From contig NZ_OBEJ01000002.1 in the NCBI RefSeq assembly GCF_900215575.1, positions 724,062 through 788,061 on the forward strand: a DNA stretch of 64,000 nt, given 5' to 3'. The DNA is from Natronoarchaeum philippinense. Lineage in GTDB: Archaea > Halobacteriota > Halobacteria > Halobacteriales > Natronoarchaeaceae. Both the position numbers and the translations under genes were made by a program. The notes beneath the pieces are model-generated. The model was not told where the DNA came from. It made no database searches and saw nothing but the letters and a program-made list of their open reading frames with translations. Positions 44,173 through 52,307 of the stretch are shown one piece after another (within the stretch, counting starts at the first letter, position 1; every line of letters begins with the position of its first letter).

Positions 44173-45155
44173 TCGCCCGCACCTCCGACGTTCGCGGCTG
44201 CTTGCGGCGGGGTTTCGCTCCCTGCCGCGGTATCGCTGTCCGGAACTGCAGCGGCGTCCGTTCCAGTATAGGCCTCGAACAGGTCTTCGAGGGTCGCCTC
44301 CTCGGTCGAGAAGTCGAGCACCTCGATGCCGGCGTCGACGAGCCGGTGGATCGCGGCCGCCTTCGCGCTGGCGTCGGTGTACGAGACGACGAGGGAGCCG
44401 TCTGCGCGGTCGACGCCGGTGACGCCGTCGACGCCCGAGAGGTCGACCGTCGGGTCGCCGCCGACTTCGAGCACCAACCGCGACCCGATGCCGGCGGCCT
44501 CGCGGAGCCCCTGAATCGTGTCGACGGTGACGAGTTCGCCCTCGTCGAGGATGCCGACGCGGTCACAGACAGCCGACACCTGCCCGAGAATGTGGCTGGA
44601 AAAAAACACCGTCGTCCCCGACGCTGCCTCCTCGCGGACGAGTTCTTGCATCTCGCGGATGCCGATCGGATCGAGGCCGCTGGAGGGCTCGTCGAGTACG
44701 AGCAGATCGGGGTCCCCGGCAAGCGCCATCGCCATCGTGATCCGCTGGGTCATCCCCTTCGAGTAGTCGCCGACGGGACGCTCGGCGTCCTCGCGGTCCA
44801 GACCGACCCGATCGAGTAGCTCGTCGGGCGTCTCGGTGCCGCCGCTTGACTCGATCGCAAATTCGAGGTGTCGATACCCGGTCGAGCGGTCGTACAGCCC
44901 CGCGCCGTCGGGCAGGATACCGACCCGATCGCGTACCGCGTCGGTCTCCGTCTGGGCGTCGTAGCCAAGCACCGTCGCGCTGCCCGTCGTCGGGCGAATG
45001 AAATCGAGCAACATGTCGATGGTGGTCGTCTTTCCGGCGCCGTTGGGCCCGAGAAAGCCGAACACTTCGCCTTCCTCGACGATGAGGTCGATCCCGTCGA
45101 CCGCGACGACGTCGCCGTACTGCTTCGTGAGATTGGTAGTGTCGATCGCTGCCAT
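44169..45155 (-). CDS. ABC transporter ATP-binding protein
   Basis: The start at 45155 (MAAIDTTNLTKQYGDVVAVDG) gives 328 residues. Motifs are Walker A GPNGAGKTTT, Q-loop region, signature YSKGMTQRITMA, Walker B LLVLDEPSSGLDP and switch His SSHILG. A C-terminal extension of about 100 residues is usual in the CcmA/NatA group. With the permease it forms an exporter or drug/peptide transporter of unknown cargo. A minus-strand TATA candidate (attaat) lies at 45183-45188. Confidence 0.9.
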   Translation of the reverse strand: MAAIDTTNLTKQYGDVVAVDGIDLIVEEGEVFGFLGPNGAGKTTTIDMLLDFIRPTTGSATVLGYDAQTETDAVRDRVGILPDGAGLYDRSTGYRHLEFAIESSGGTETPDELLDRVGLDREDAERPVGDYSKGMTQRITMAMALAGDPDLLVLDEPSSGLDPIGIREMQELVREEAASGTTVFFSSHILGQVSAVCDRVGILDEGELVTVDTIQGLREAAGIGSRLVLEVGGDPTVDLSGVDGVTGVDRADGSLVVSYTDASAKAAAIHRLVDAGIEVLDFSTEEATLEDLFEAYTGTDAAAVPDSDTAAGSETPPQAAANVGGAGE

Positions 45156-45198
45156 CACGATTCGACAGACAAGGGCCGTCACATTAATGCCCGAACGA

Positions 45199-45219
45199 CA
45201 GTTTCAGACTCTGAAACTG
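45199..45219. promoter_or_regulatory. 21-bp palindrome between ABC operon and ThiR-like gene
   Basis: Perfect 10-base arms CAGTTTCAGA and TCTGAAACTG around one central base. It lies about 10 bases upstream of the ABC-operon TATA candidate and 76 bases upstream of the ThiR-like start. The form is that of an operator for a dimeric regulator; which gene it serves is open. Confidence 0.8.
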
Positions 45220-45294
45220 TGCTCCGTTTCGGATCCGGAATCCGTCGACGGAGCCGCAGAGTTATTTCGGGCGAGCGCCAACGGTCAGTAGAGA

Positions 45295-46191
45295 ATGCGA
45301 TTTATCGAGGAGATCGTCGTCGACGAGTTTCTGCCCACCTTCCGGTCGATGCTCGCCGAGGAACTCCGGGAGCGGGGCCTGACACAGAACGAAGTGGCCG
45401 ACGTACTGGGGATCAGCCAGAGCGCCGTCTCGAAGTACGTCCACGGCGACGTGAGCCGGAACGAGCGACTGCTCACCGACGAGCGCGTCGTCGAGTTGGT
45501 CGAGGAGATCGCCGACGGGCTGGCCTCGGGCGATATGCGGCCCGTGCAGGGACTCGTCGAAGCCGAGGTGCTGGTTCGGCGCCTCGAAGACGGCGACGTG
45601 CTCGCCAAGCTCCACGAGGACGCCGTCCCCGAACTGGCCGACCACGAAGCGACAATCAGCGTCCACGATCCGGACAACGAACTCCGGTCGGCCGAGCGCG
45701 TCCTCACGGCGCTCCGACGTGGGCTTCGCAAGATCGAGACGACCAGCGGCTTCGCCGGACTCATTCCCAACGTCGGGTCGAACCTTGTTGCTTGCTTGCC
45801 CGGCGCCGCCGGCGTCGACGACGTGGCCGGCGTCCCCGGCCGAATCTTCGATGTCAAGGGCCGGGCGACGATCCCCGGCGACCCCGAGTTCGGCGTCAGC
45901 GAGCACGTCGCCTCGGTGCTGCTGGCCGCCCGGAACGGGGGGAGCGACGCCCGCGCGGCGGTCAACCTGCGCTACGATCCCGAGATCGTCGAAGCGCTCG
46001 CTGCGGCGGGCTACGACGCCGTCGAGTTCGACGCCGACGCCGAGGTCGATGACGCCGTCGGGGACGCTGTCGACGCGACGCCCGAACCGACCGTGCTCTA
46101 CCAAACGGGTGGCTTCGGCGTCGAACCGATCGTCTACGTGCTCGGCGAGGACGTGGAGGCGGTCGTCGAAGCGATCAGAACGCTAGTCTGA
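45295..46191 (+). CDS. thiR: ThiR-like regulator: HTH plus ThiN (thiamine-phosphate synthase-like) domain
   Basis: 298 residues. The N-terminal HTH (about 18-60, LRERGLTQNEVADVLGISQSAVSKYVHGDV) is followed by a ThiN-like domain (about 125-298, LRRGLRKIETTSGFAGLIPNVGSNLVACLPGA, DVAGVPGRIFDVKGRATIPGDPEFGVSEHVASVLLAA, ending VLYQTGGFGVEPIVYVLG). HTH-ThiN proteins are archaeal thiamine-phosphate-responsive repressors (ThiR). A thi4 gene lies 4 kb away, which supports the call. TATA-like gttattt lies about 30 bases upstream. Confidence 0.85.
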   Translation: MRFIEEIVVDEFLPTFRSMLAEELRERGLTQNEVADVLGISQSAVSKYVHGDVSRNERLLTDERVVELVEEIADGLASGDMRPVQGLVEAEVLVRRLEDGDVLAKLHEDAVPELADHEATISVHDPDNELRSAERVLTALRRGLRKIETTSGFAGLIPNVGSNLVACLPGAAGVDDVAGVPGRIFDVKGRATIPGDPEFGVSEHVASVLLAARNGGSDARAAVNLRYDPEIVEALAAAGYDAVEFDADAEVDDAVGDAVDATPEPTVLYQTGGFGVEPIVYVLGEDVEAVVEAIRTLV

Positions 46192-46193
46192 CA

Positions 46194-46934
46194 ATGCCCC
46201 CATCCAACGGCGGCAGCGGCGCCGCTCAGTCGTTTTACGGCCGATGGGCCGCGCTGTACGACGCCCTCGCTCGGTACACTCCCGGAATCGGGTCGCTCCG
46301 CGAGCGGGCGGCCGCGGCGCTGGAACTCGACCGGGGCGACACCGTCGTCGAGATGGGTTGTGGAACGGGCGCGAACCTGCCGTATCTCCGCGAGCAAGTC
46401 GGCGCCGAAGGAACCGTCGTCGGAATCGACTTCACGCGTCCTGTCCTCGATCGGGCGCGCAAGTCCGTCGCCGAGTACGACAACGTCCACGTCGTCCGCG
46501 GGGACGCGACCCAACCGCCGATCGACGCCGCTGATTCCGCGTCGGACCTCCAAGCGGCCGACGCCGCCGATCCCTCGCCGAACCTCCAAGCGATCGACGG
46601 CGTTCTGGCGACGTTCGTCGTCGGCATGCTCGACGACCCCGCCGCCGCGGTCGATGACTGGTGCAACTTGGTCGGTCCCGGCGGGAACGTCGTGCTCGTC
46701 GACGCGGCCAGCAGCGACCACCGATCCGCGCCAATCGTCAACGCCGCGTTTCGCGCCCTCGTCGTCCTCTCGACGCCGCCGACGACGCGGCTTCGCTACG
46801 ACCGGGACCCGCAAGCGACGCTCGATCAGCGTGTCGAGGCTGCCCGCGACGCGCTACGAGAGCGTTCGGGCGCGACGGCCCACGAGACGCACGCACTCGG
46901 CGTCGTCAGGCTGACCGGCGGTCGGATTGATTAA
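46194..46934 (+). CDS. Class I SAM-dependent methyltransferase
   Basis: 246 residues, starting two bases after thiR. SAM motif I is VVEMGCGTGANLPYLRE near 49-65, acidic strand-2 end VGIDFTRPVLDRARKS, then VVRGDATQPPID. An unusual insertion of about 20 residues follows, made of two similar pieces (SDLQAADAADPS and PNLQAID), before VLATFVVGMLDDP. It resembles ubiquinone/menaquinone-type or small-molecule methyltransferases. Substrate unknown. Confidence 0.82.
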   Translation: MPPSNGGSGAAQSFYGRWAALYDALARYTPGIGSLRERAAAALELDRGDTVVEMGCGTGANLPYLREQVGAEGTVVGIDFTRPVLDRARKSVAEYDNVHVVRGDATQPPIDAADSASDLQAADAADPSPNLQAIDGVLATFVVGMLDDPAAAVDDWCNLVGPGGNVVLVDAASSDHRSAPIVNAAFRALVVLSTPPTTRLRYDRDPQATLDQRVEAARDALRERSGATAHETHALGVVRLTGGRID

Positions 46935-47047
46935 GACTCTACAGACAATCGGATCGACCGATCCGTCACAGCTGACTGATCCTTCGGTTGTCGGTGGCAG
47001 TTGGACCGATGACCAGCTTTATTCCACCACCGTCCTTGCTGTACGAC

Positions 47048-48412
47048 ATGACTGATCGACGACTACTCGCCGTGGTTGCGGTCCTCTCGCTCGTGCTCGC
47101 GGGCTGTTCCGCGCCGGCCGCCCCTGTCGGACAGTCGGACGTAGCCGGCACCGCCTCGTCCGACGCCGACGTGTCGGCTGGCTCGGACGCACAGGACGAG
47201 AGCGCCGACTCGGACGCCAGCGGCTCTGATGGATCCGATTCGGACGCAAGCGGCTCTGACGCTGCCGAGTCCGACCCCGACCCCGACACCGCAGAGCGCT
47301 CGCTCTCGTTCGATCCCGATCCCGTCTGGGAGCGCGTCACGACGCTGATGGCGTCCGACGCCGAACAGCCGCCCCTGACCGTCGGCGTTCCCGGTGCCAC
47401 CGCTGGACAGGCGTTCGCTCCCGACCGATCGACGTTCAAGCAGGCGCTGAACGCGTCGGCGGCCGCGAGCGCCTCGGACGCAAGCGGCCCCCGCGGCGTC
47501 ACGACGCCCTTCGGCGTCTACGTCGAACCCGGCGGCGGTCCGCCGGTCGTCGTCGAGCAGGTGCTCGCCCACGAGTACGCACACGCGGTCCAGTACGCCG
47601 ACTCGATGTTCGCCCCGTGGCTCACCGAGCCGGTGCGCTCGACCGACCAGCAGATGACCCAGACGGCCCTGATCGAGGGCGGGGCGACCTACGTCGGCGA
47701 CGTGTACACCGAACGCTACCTCTCTGACGTGCCCCTGCAGTCCGAGCAGATGCGCCGGAGCTACGAGCGCGCCGCGGCCGGCGATCGGTTCTTCGTGGCG
47801 CCGTACTACTTCGGCGCCGAGTACGTCGACCGGCGACTCGACTCACCGGCCGACCTGCAGTCGGTCTACGACAACCCGGCGTACAACACGGCCGAGTTGC
47901 TCCACGGCGAGGGCGCGGGCGAGCAACTGCCGATGTCGATCGCGGTCGACACGAGCGACGGCGACTGGACTGCGACGAGTCGGGACAAGAAAGGCGAACT
48001 CTACACTCGCATCGCGCTCCGCGCGACGCTGGACGGCGACGCCGCGGCGACTGCGGCGGCCGGCTGGGGCAACGACTCGGCGATCTCGTTCGACCACGAC
48101 GGCGGCGACCCGGACGCCTTCGTCTGGGCGCTCCGGTGGGACACCGCGACCGACGCCGACGAGTTCGTCGCGGCCTTCGAGCGAAGTCTCGACCGGCGGA
48201 CCGACGACTGGGCCGACCGCACGCGCGTCGAGTACCTGAGCGACCGGACCGTCACGGTCGTGATGGGTCCCGACGCCTTCCGCGAAGGGACCACGATCAC
48301 TGGCACTGCGGGCGATCTCAGTATCGACGTCGACGCGGCGGCCGACAGCGGCTGGTTCCAGCGCGACGCCGCTTCCACTCTCTCCTCTGCTGCCCCGCCC
48401 GCGGCGTCCTGA
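47048..48412 (+). CDS. Secreted lipoprotein with HExxH metalloprotease-like motif (Hvo_1808-type)
   Basis: ATG 47048 gives 454 residues. A signal peptide with lipobox LAGC (Cys20) is followed by an acidic Ser/Asp/Gly linker of about 55 residues (repeats of SDASGSD). The globular domain contains VLAHEYAHAVQYADS with HEYAH at 175-179, and IEGGATYVGDVY with a possible third ligand. This matches a group of haloarchaeal surface proteins of the Hvo_1808 type. Activity as a protease is not proven. TATA-like ctttattcc lies about 25 bases upstream. Confidence 0.8.
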   Translation: MTDRRLLAVVAVLSLVLAGCSAPAAPVGQSDVAGTASSDADVSAGSDAQDESADSDASGSDGSDSDASGSDAAESDPDPDTAERSLSFDPDPVWERVTTLMASDAEQPPLTVGVPGATAGQAFAPDRSTFKQALNASAAASASDASGPRGVTTPFGVYVEPGGGPPVVVEQVLAHEYAHAVQYADSMFAPWLTEPVRSTDQQMTQTALIEGGATYVGDVYTERYLSDVPLQSEQMRRSYERAAAGDRFFVAPYYFGAEYVDRRLDSPADLQSVYDNPAYNTAELLHGEGAGEQLPMSIAVDTSDGDWTATSRDKKGELYTRIALRATLDGDAAATAAAGWGNDSAISFDHDGGDPDAFVWALRWDTATDADEFVAAFERSLDRRTDDWADRTRVEYLSDRTVTVVMGPDAFREGTTITGTAGDLSIDVDAAADSGWFQRDAASTLSSAAPPAAS

Positions 48413-48505
48413 CGCCGCTGTGGCCGCGGCTGTGCCCGGTCTGTCGGCGGTGGCCAGAGCTTCCCGTAGCCCAACCGTTATTTCTCCCAGCACCCCACCG
48501 ACGGT

Positions 48506-49534
48506 ATGGACCTTTCTGTCGTCGACCTCTCTCCGGTCCCCGACGGCGGCACCGCGACCGAGGCGTACCAGAACACCGTCGAAGCCGCCCAGCAGGCCGA
48601 GCGACTCGGCTACACGCGATTCTGGGTCGCCGAGCATCACGGGATGGCCAGCCGGCTCGCCGGCACGACGCCCGAAGTGCTGCTCGGTAACCTCGCGGCC
48701 GAGACCGACGAAATTCGACTGGGATCTGGTGCCGTGCTGCTCAACCACTACAGCCCGTTCAAGGTCGCAGAGCAGTTCGGCGCGCTGGACGGTCTCGCGC
48801 CGGGACGCATCGACGCCGGACTCGGGCGAGCGAACGGCTCGCCGGCCTCGGACCGCGCGCTGGGAACCGAGCGCCACGTCGAGAATCCCGACGAGGATCA
48901 CGCCGAGAAGGTCGAATCGGTCATCAATCATCTGTACGACGATTTCCCCGAGGAACACCCCTACAGCGACCTGTCGGTCCCCCGTTCCGGCGCCGAGCCG
49001 CCCGAGCCGTGGGTGCTCGGATCGAGCACGTCGAGCGCGGCCATCGCGGGCGAACTCGGGCTGCCGTTCTGTTTCGCGGCGTTCATCCGTCCGCAGTTCG
49101 CCACCCACGCCTTCGAGGAGTACCGCGACCGGTTCCAGTCGTCGGAGCTGGCTGGCGGCGTCGACGAGCCGGCTGGCATGGTCGCGGTGAATGCAGTTGC
49201 CGCCGAGACCGATGAGGAAGCCGCCCGGCGCCGGGCGGTCGCCGAAGCGTCGTTCAAGCGCATGCAACGCGGCGTCGTCGGCTCGACGCCGACCGTCGAG
49301 GAGGCGATCGACGAACTCGGCGGCGTCCCCGAGCCGACGCCCGCGACGCTCGACGACGACGAGTGGCCGCGCGCGATCTCGGGCAGCCCGGAGACGCTGG
49401 CCGGCCTCCTCGACCAACTCGCAGACCGCGTCGGCGTCGACGAAGTGATGATCCAGCACGTCCTCGCCGACCACGAGGACGCGCTGCGCTCGCACGAACT
49501 CATCGCCGAGGGCGTCGGCGTCGATCCGCGGTGA
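48506..49534 (+). CDS. LLM-class flavin-dependent oxidoreductase
   Basis: 342 residues, luciferase-like TIM barrel. The N-terminus [45 protein letters not shown] and the [11 protein letters not shown] loop are typical of the MsnO8/YhbW-like group. The cofactor may be FMN or F420. Substrate unknown. TATA-like gttatttc lies about 25 bases upstream. Downstream, a 19-20 base piece ending in ggctacgggacctga is repeated twice (49538-49578). Confidence 0.88.
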   Translation: MDLSVVDLSPVPDGGTATEAYQNTVEAAQQAERLGYTRFWVAEHHGMASRLAGTTPEVLLGNLAAETDEIRLGSGAVLLNHYSPFKVAEQFGALDGLAPGRIDAGLGRANGSPASDRALGTERHVENPDEDHAEKVESVINHLYDDFPEEHPYSDLSVPRSGAEPPEPWVLGSSTSSAAIAGELGLPFCFAAFIRPQFATHAFEEYRDRFQSSELAGGVDEPAGMVAVNAVAAETDEEAARRRAVAEASFKRMQRGVVGSTPTVEEAIDELGGVPEPTPATLDDDEWPRAISGSPETLAGLLDQLADRVGVDEVMIQHVLADHEDALRSHELIAEGVGVDPR

Positions 49535-49618
49535 AAAACGGGGGCTACGGGACCTGAGAACGGGGCTACGGGACCTGAAACGCAGGACGACGCGTGGAGG
49601 CCGAACGCGTCTTCCGGT

Positions 49619-50542
49619 TCAGTCGTCGGCAGGCGTCGCCTTGCTCGCCGTTTCGTCGACCGGGTCGGCGTCGACGCCGAGTTCGTCCAGTGCGACCTGT
49701 GCGGCGCGCTTGCCCGAGACGAGCATGGCGCCGAAGGTCGGGCCCATGCGCGGGAGACCGTAGGTCGTCGCGGTCGCCATCCCGGTGACGACGAGGCCCT
49801 CATGGGCGAGGCCGGTGTGCTCGACGACGGCGTCCTCGGACTCGCCGACCCACATCGAGTCGTGGCCGGGCGAGTCGTGGCCGGGCGCGCCGTAGGTGTC
49901 GTCGTCGGTGCTGTCCATGCCGCTCGCTTCTTCCTCGAAGCCCGGCGCGTCGAGCACGCCCCGCTCGTCGAGTTTCTTGACGGCCATCCCGTCGTGGCCC
50001 GTCGCGTCGATGACGAGGTCGGCCTCGACGGCGATCGGGTCGACGCAGGTGATCTCGCGGGGCAGCGCGTGGACCGGCGTCCAGTTCATGACGATGCCGC
50101 CGACGCGGTGGTCCTCGCGGATCACGATGTCGGTGAACTCCGTCATGTTCTGCATCTTCGCACCGGCGTCGCAGGCGGCCTTGATAAGCCCGGAACAGGC
50201 CTCGGGACCGTTGGCGACGTAGAGGCCGTCGCTTTCCTCGGACTGCTTGTAGTCGACGGCGAGCTCGTCGAGCACCTGCTGGGCCGGATCGCGGACGGTG
50301 ACCTTGTTCATCAGGAAGCCGCCGAGCCAGAAGCCGCCGCCGAGGTAGTTGTTCTTCTCGACGACCATCGTCTGGACGCCGCGCTCGGAGAGTTCCTTCG
50401 CGGCCATCAGACCGGAGGGGCCGCCACCGACGATGATGACTTCCGTTTCCGAGAAGTCCATGAACTCCTCGGACCACTCTTGGCCGATCGCACGGGTGAC
50501 TTCCGCCTCGCCGACATCGCTGAACTGATCGAATTCGCTCAT
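49619..50542 (-). CDS. thi4: Thiamine thiazole synthase Thi4, cysteine-donor type
   Basis: The start at 50542 ([18 protein letters not shown]) gives 307 residues. Motifs are the FAD/NAD fold [34 protein letters not shown], and near the end [27 protein letters not shown]. Cys166 in [22 protein letters not shown] stands at the position of the sulfur-donor Cys of yeast and Haloferax Thi4 (suicide type), rather than the His of sulfide-using enzymes. It makes the thiazole half of thiamine from NAD and glycine. Confidence 0.93.
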   Translation of the reverse strand: MSEFDQFSDVGEAEVTRAIGQEWSEEFMDFSETEVIIVGGGPSGLMAAKELSERGVQTMVVEKNNYLGGGFWLGGFLMNKVTVRDPAQQVLDELAVDYKQSEESDGLYVANGPEACSGLIKAACDAGAKMQNMTEFTDIVIREDHRVGGIVMNWTPVHALPREITCVDPIAVEADLVIDATGHDGMAVKKLDERGVLDAPGFEEEASGMDSTDDDTYGAPGHDSPGHDSMWVGESEDAVVEHTGLAHEGLVVTGMATATTYGLPRMGPTFGAMLVSGKRAAQVALDELGVDADPVDETASKATPADD

Positions 50543-50555
50543 ACCACCTAGTGAT

Positions 50556-50573
50556 ATTACAAAGTAATTAAAA
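50556..50573 (-). promoter_or_regulatory. thi4 promoter with inverted repeat
   Basis: A minus-strand TATA candidate (tttaatta, about 50566-50573) overlaps a perfect inverted repeat ATTAC, three bases, GTAAT (50556-50568). The repeat lies between TATA and start codon, a repressor position. ThiR is the obvious candidate binder, by inference only. Confidence 0.6.
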
Positions 50574-50735
50574 TCCTTTCCGGTATCGGCCACGCCGCGA
50601 CGCGATCGTCGATGCGCAGCAGCGCCGGCGGTGTCGCTACGGTTCGATTCACAGCGAGTCGGACACCGCCGCCTCTCGGAGAACGGTCCCGGACGGCAGC
50701 ATTATCAGGAAGGGCTTCGAGCCAGCGGCGTTCGA

Positions 50736-51311
50736 TCACTCGGCAGTCCGAACGGCGACGGCACCGCCGATCGCTCCCAGCACGATCGGCACGACGATGC
50801 CGGCCATCACGATCGCGCGGATGAGCGGGACTTCCAGACTGATCGTCTGAGACTGACCAACCGTGCCAGCGGGCGCTCTCTGATACTTGAAAAAGGTCGT
50901 CCCGATGGCGACGAGCGGGAGGTATCCGATGACGAGCGTTGCACCCGACAGCGCGCCTTCTCTTGGCGTCCGAATGTCCTCTCCCGATCCGAGATAGTAC
51001 CCCGTCGCTCCCAGAATCGCAACCACCAGAAGCACGTAGAGGATGCCGAAATCCGCGACATCGAGCGCGAAGTTCACCGTCGATCCGTCGCCGAACTGCG
51101 CCGGGACGAAGTGACCGCCGTAGAATGCGAACCCGATCTTGCTCGCAAACGGAATGCCGGTCGGAGTGAGTACGAACTCGAACAGCGGCTTCAGCCCGAA
51201 GACCGCGATGAAGGTGAACGTGCCGGCCAACCCCGCGGCGTATGCCAGCGCCCCGTTGACGGCACCGGAAAGAATCGGAAGCCCCGCAGTCTTCCTTTTT
51301 CGAAAGTCCAT
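50736..51311 (-). CDS. Haloarchaeal multi-spanning membrane protein
   Basis: 191 residues with four or five predicted membrane helices (about 14-38, 90-105, 121-141, 163-185). A short region is external (GGHFVPAQFGDGSTVNFALD). No enzymatic motif. Similar proteins occur in haloarchaea as uncharacterised membrane proteins. Gap 50543-50735 holds only the thi4 promoter. Confidence 0.6.
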   Translation of the reverse strand: MDFRKRKTAGLPILSGAVNGALAYAAGLAGTFTFIAVFGLKPLFEFVLTPTGIPFASKIGFAFYGGHFVPAQFGDGSTVNFALDVADFGILYVLLVVAILGATGYYLGSGEDIRTPREGALSGATLVIGYLPLVAIGTTFFKYQRAPAGTVGQSQTISLEVPLIRAIVMAGIVVPIVLGAIGGAVAVRTAE

Positions 51312-51413
51312 AGTACAAAACTATCGGCAAGATGTAGTTGCTTAATAGTTTCCATCTCTACATGAAATGCGATATCTGCGGGCGTCCGACCGCAACAACT
51401 GGTCCTATCGCTC

Positions 51414-52166
51414 TCAGTCCAGATCGCCGTCGCGGATGGCGTCTTCGGCGGCGGCCAGCGCGGCGTCGGCGTCGAACTCGTCGACGATCTCCCGGAGCGT
51501 CGCCTCGTCCGCGTCTGCGAGTTCGCGTGCGTGCTCGGTGATGCCCGGCACCGCGCGAACGGCGTTGTCGACGACCGGGATCGTCGCCACCTGCGCCGAC
51601 CGGGAGAGGGGGTTGAGGTCGATCACGATCTCGGTCTTGTCCATCTCGCCGAGCGCTTCGGCGCGGTCGCCGTCCTCTAAGGGAACGAGCACAGTATCGG
51701 CTTCGTAGATGCCGTCGCGGTCGACCTTCGCGCGTTCGTGGCTCAGTCCCGGAATCTGGGCGTCTGCAGCCAGCCCCTTCACCTCCTCGGCGCCATGCTC
51801 GCGTAGGTGGTCGGCGATCGCCTGCATTCGCTCTGCCGTTCGGTTGAACAGGTTCACCTCCAGATCGGCGCCGGTGGCCTCGGCCAGCGTGACCAACTCG
51901 CCGGGGACCAGCGCGGCGACGTTGCCGTTGACGGACAACACGGGGTGCTCGGCCGCGAGCAGAGCCGCCGCCGCGGCGCGCTCGGCGTCGTCCGCGCTCG
52001 GGATCGTCCGCTCGCCGAGCAGGTAATCGAACGCCTCGCCCCGGCCCTGCGCGATCAGGCCCTGTTGGCTCGTGATTCCCATCTCGACGCCGTCCTCGAT
52101 CCGGTGGCGGGTGACCAGCGAGTCGTGTCGGGGATGATCCTCGGGAATCTCGGCATCGTCGGTCAT
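51414..52166 (-). CDS. 4-phosphopantoate--beta-alanine ligase (archaeal phosphopantothenate synthetase)
   Basis: 250 residues matching the archaeal PPS family: IPEDHPRHDSLVTRHRIEDGVEMGITSQQGLIAQGRGEAFDYLLGERT at the N-terminus, then LSVNGNVAALVPGE, ADLEVNLFNRTAER and EIVIDLNPLSRSAQVATIPVVDNAVRA. It replaces bacterial PanC in coenzyme A synthesis, joining phosphopantoate and beta-alanine with ATP. No other CoA gene is adjacent. Confidence 0.93.
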   Translation of the reverse strand: MTDDAEIPEDHPRHDSLVTRHRIEDGVEMGITSQQGLIAQGRGEAFDYLLGERTIPSADDAERAAAAALLAAEHPVLSVNGNVAALVPGELVTLAEATGADLEVNLFNRTAERMQAIADHLREHGAEEVKGLAADAQIPGLSHERAKVDRDGIYEADTVLVPLEDGDRAEALGEMDKTEIVIDLNPLSRSAQVATIPVVDNAVRAVPGITEHARELADADEATLREIVDEFDADAALAAAEDAIRDGDLD

Positions 52167-52307
52167 TAGCTACGCCTGCGCGAGCGTCGGTCAAAATAGC
52201 GTCGCCTCGCAGCGGTCGTCGGCAGTCGGCGACCGACGTTTCCGCGGTCCGTTCCGGGCGTCGACGACCGTCGCTTCCGCGTGGTCTGCTCCGGTCGGTC
52301 GCGCCGG

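Noticed and set aside
49538..49578. Doublet repeat after the LLM oxidoreductase
   Set aside because: Only two copies of a 19-20 base piece. It is noted with the gene but is too weak to be a separate finding.
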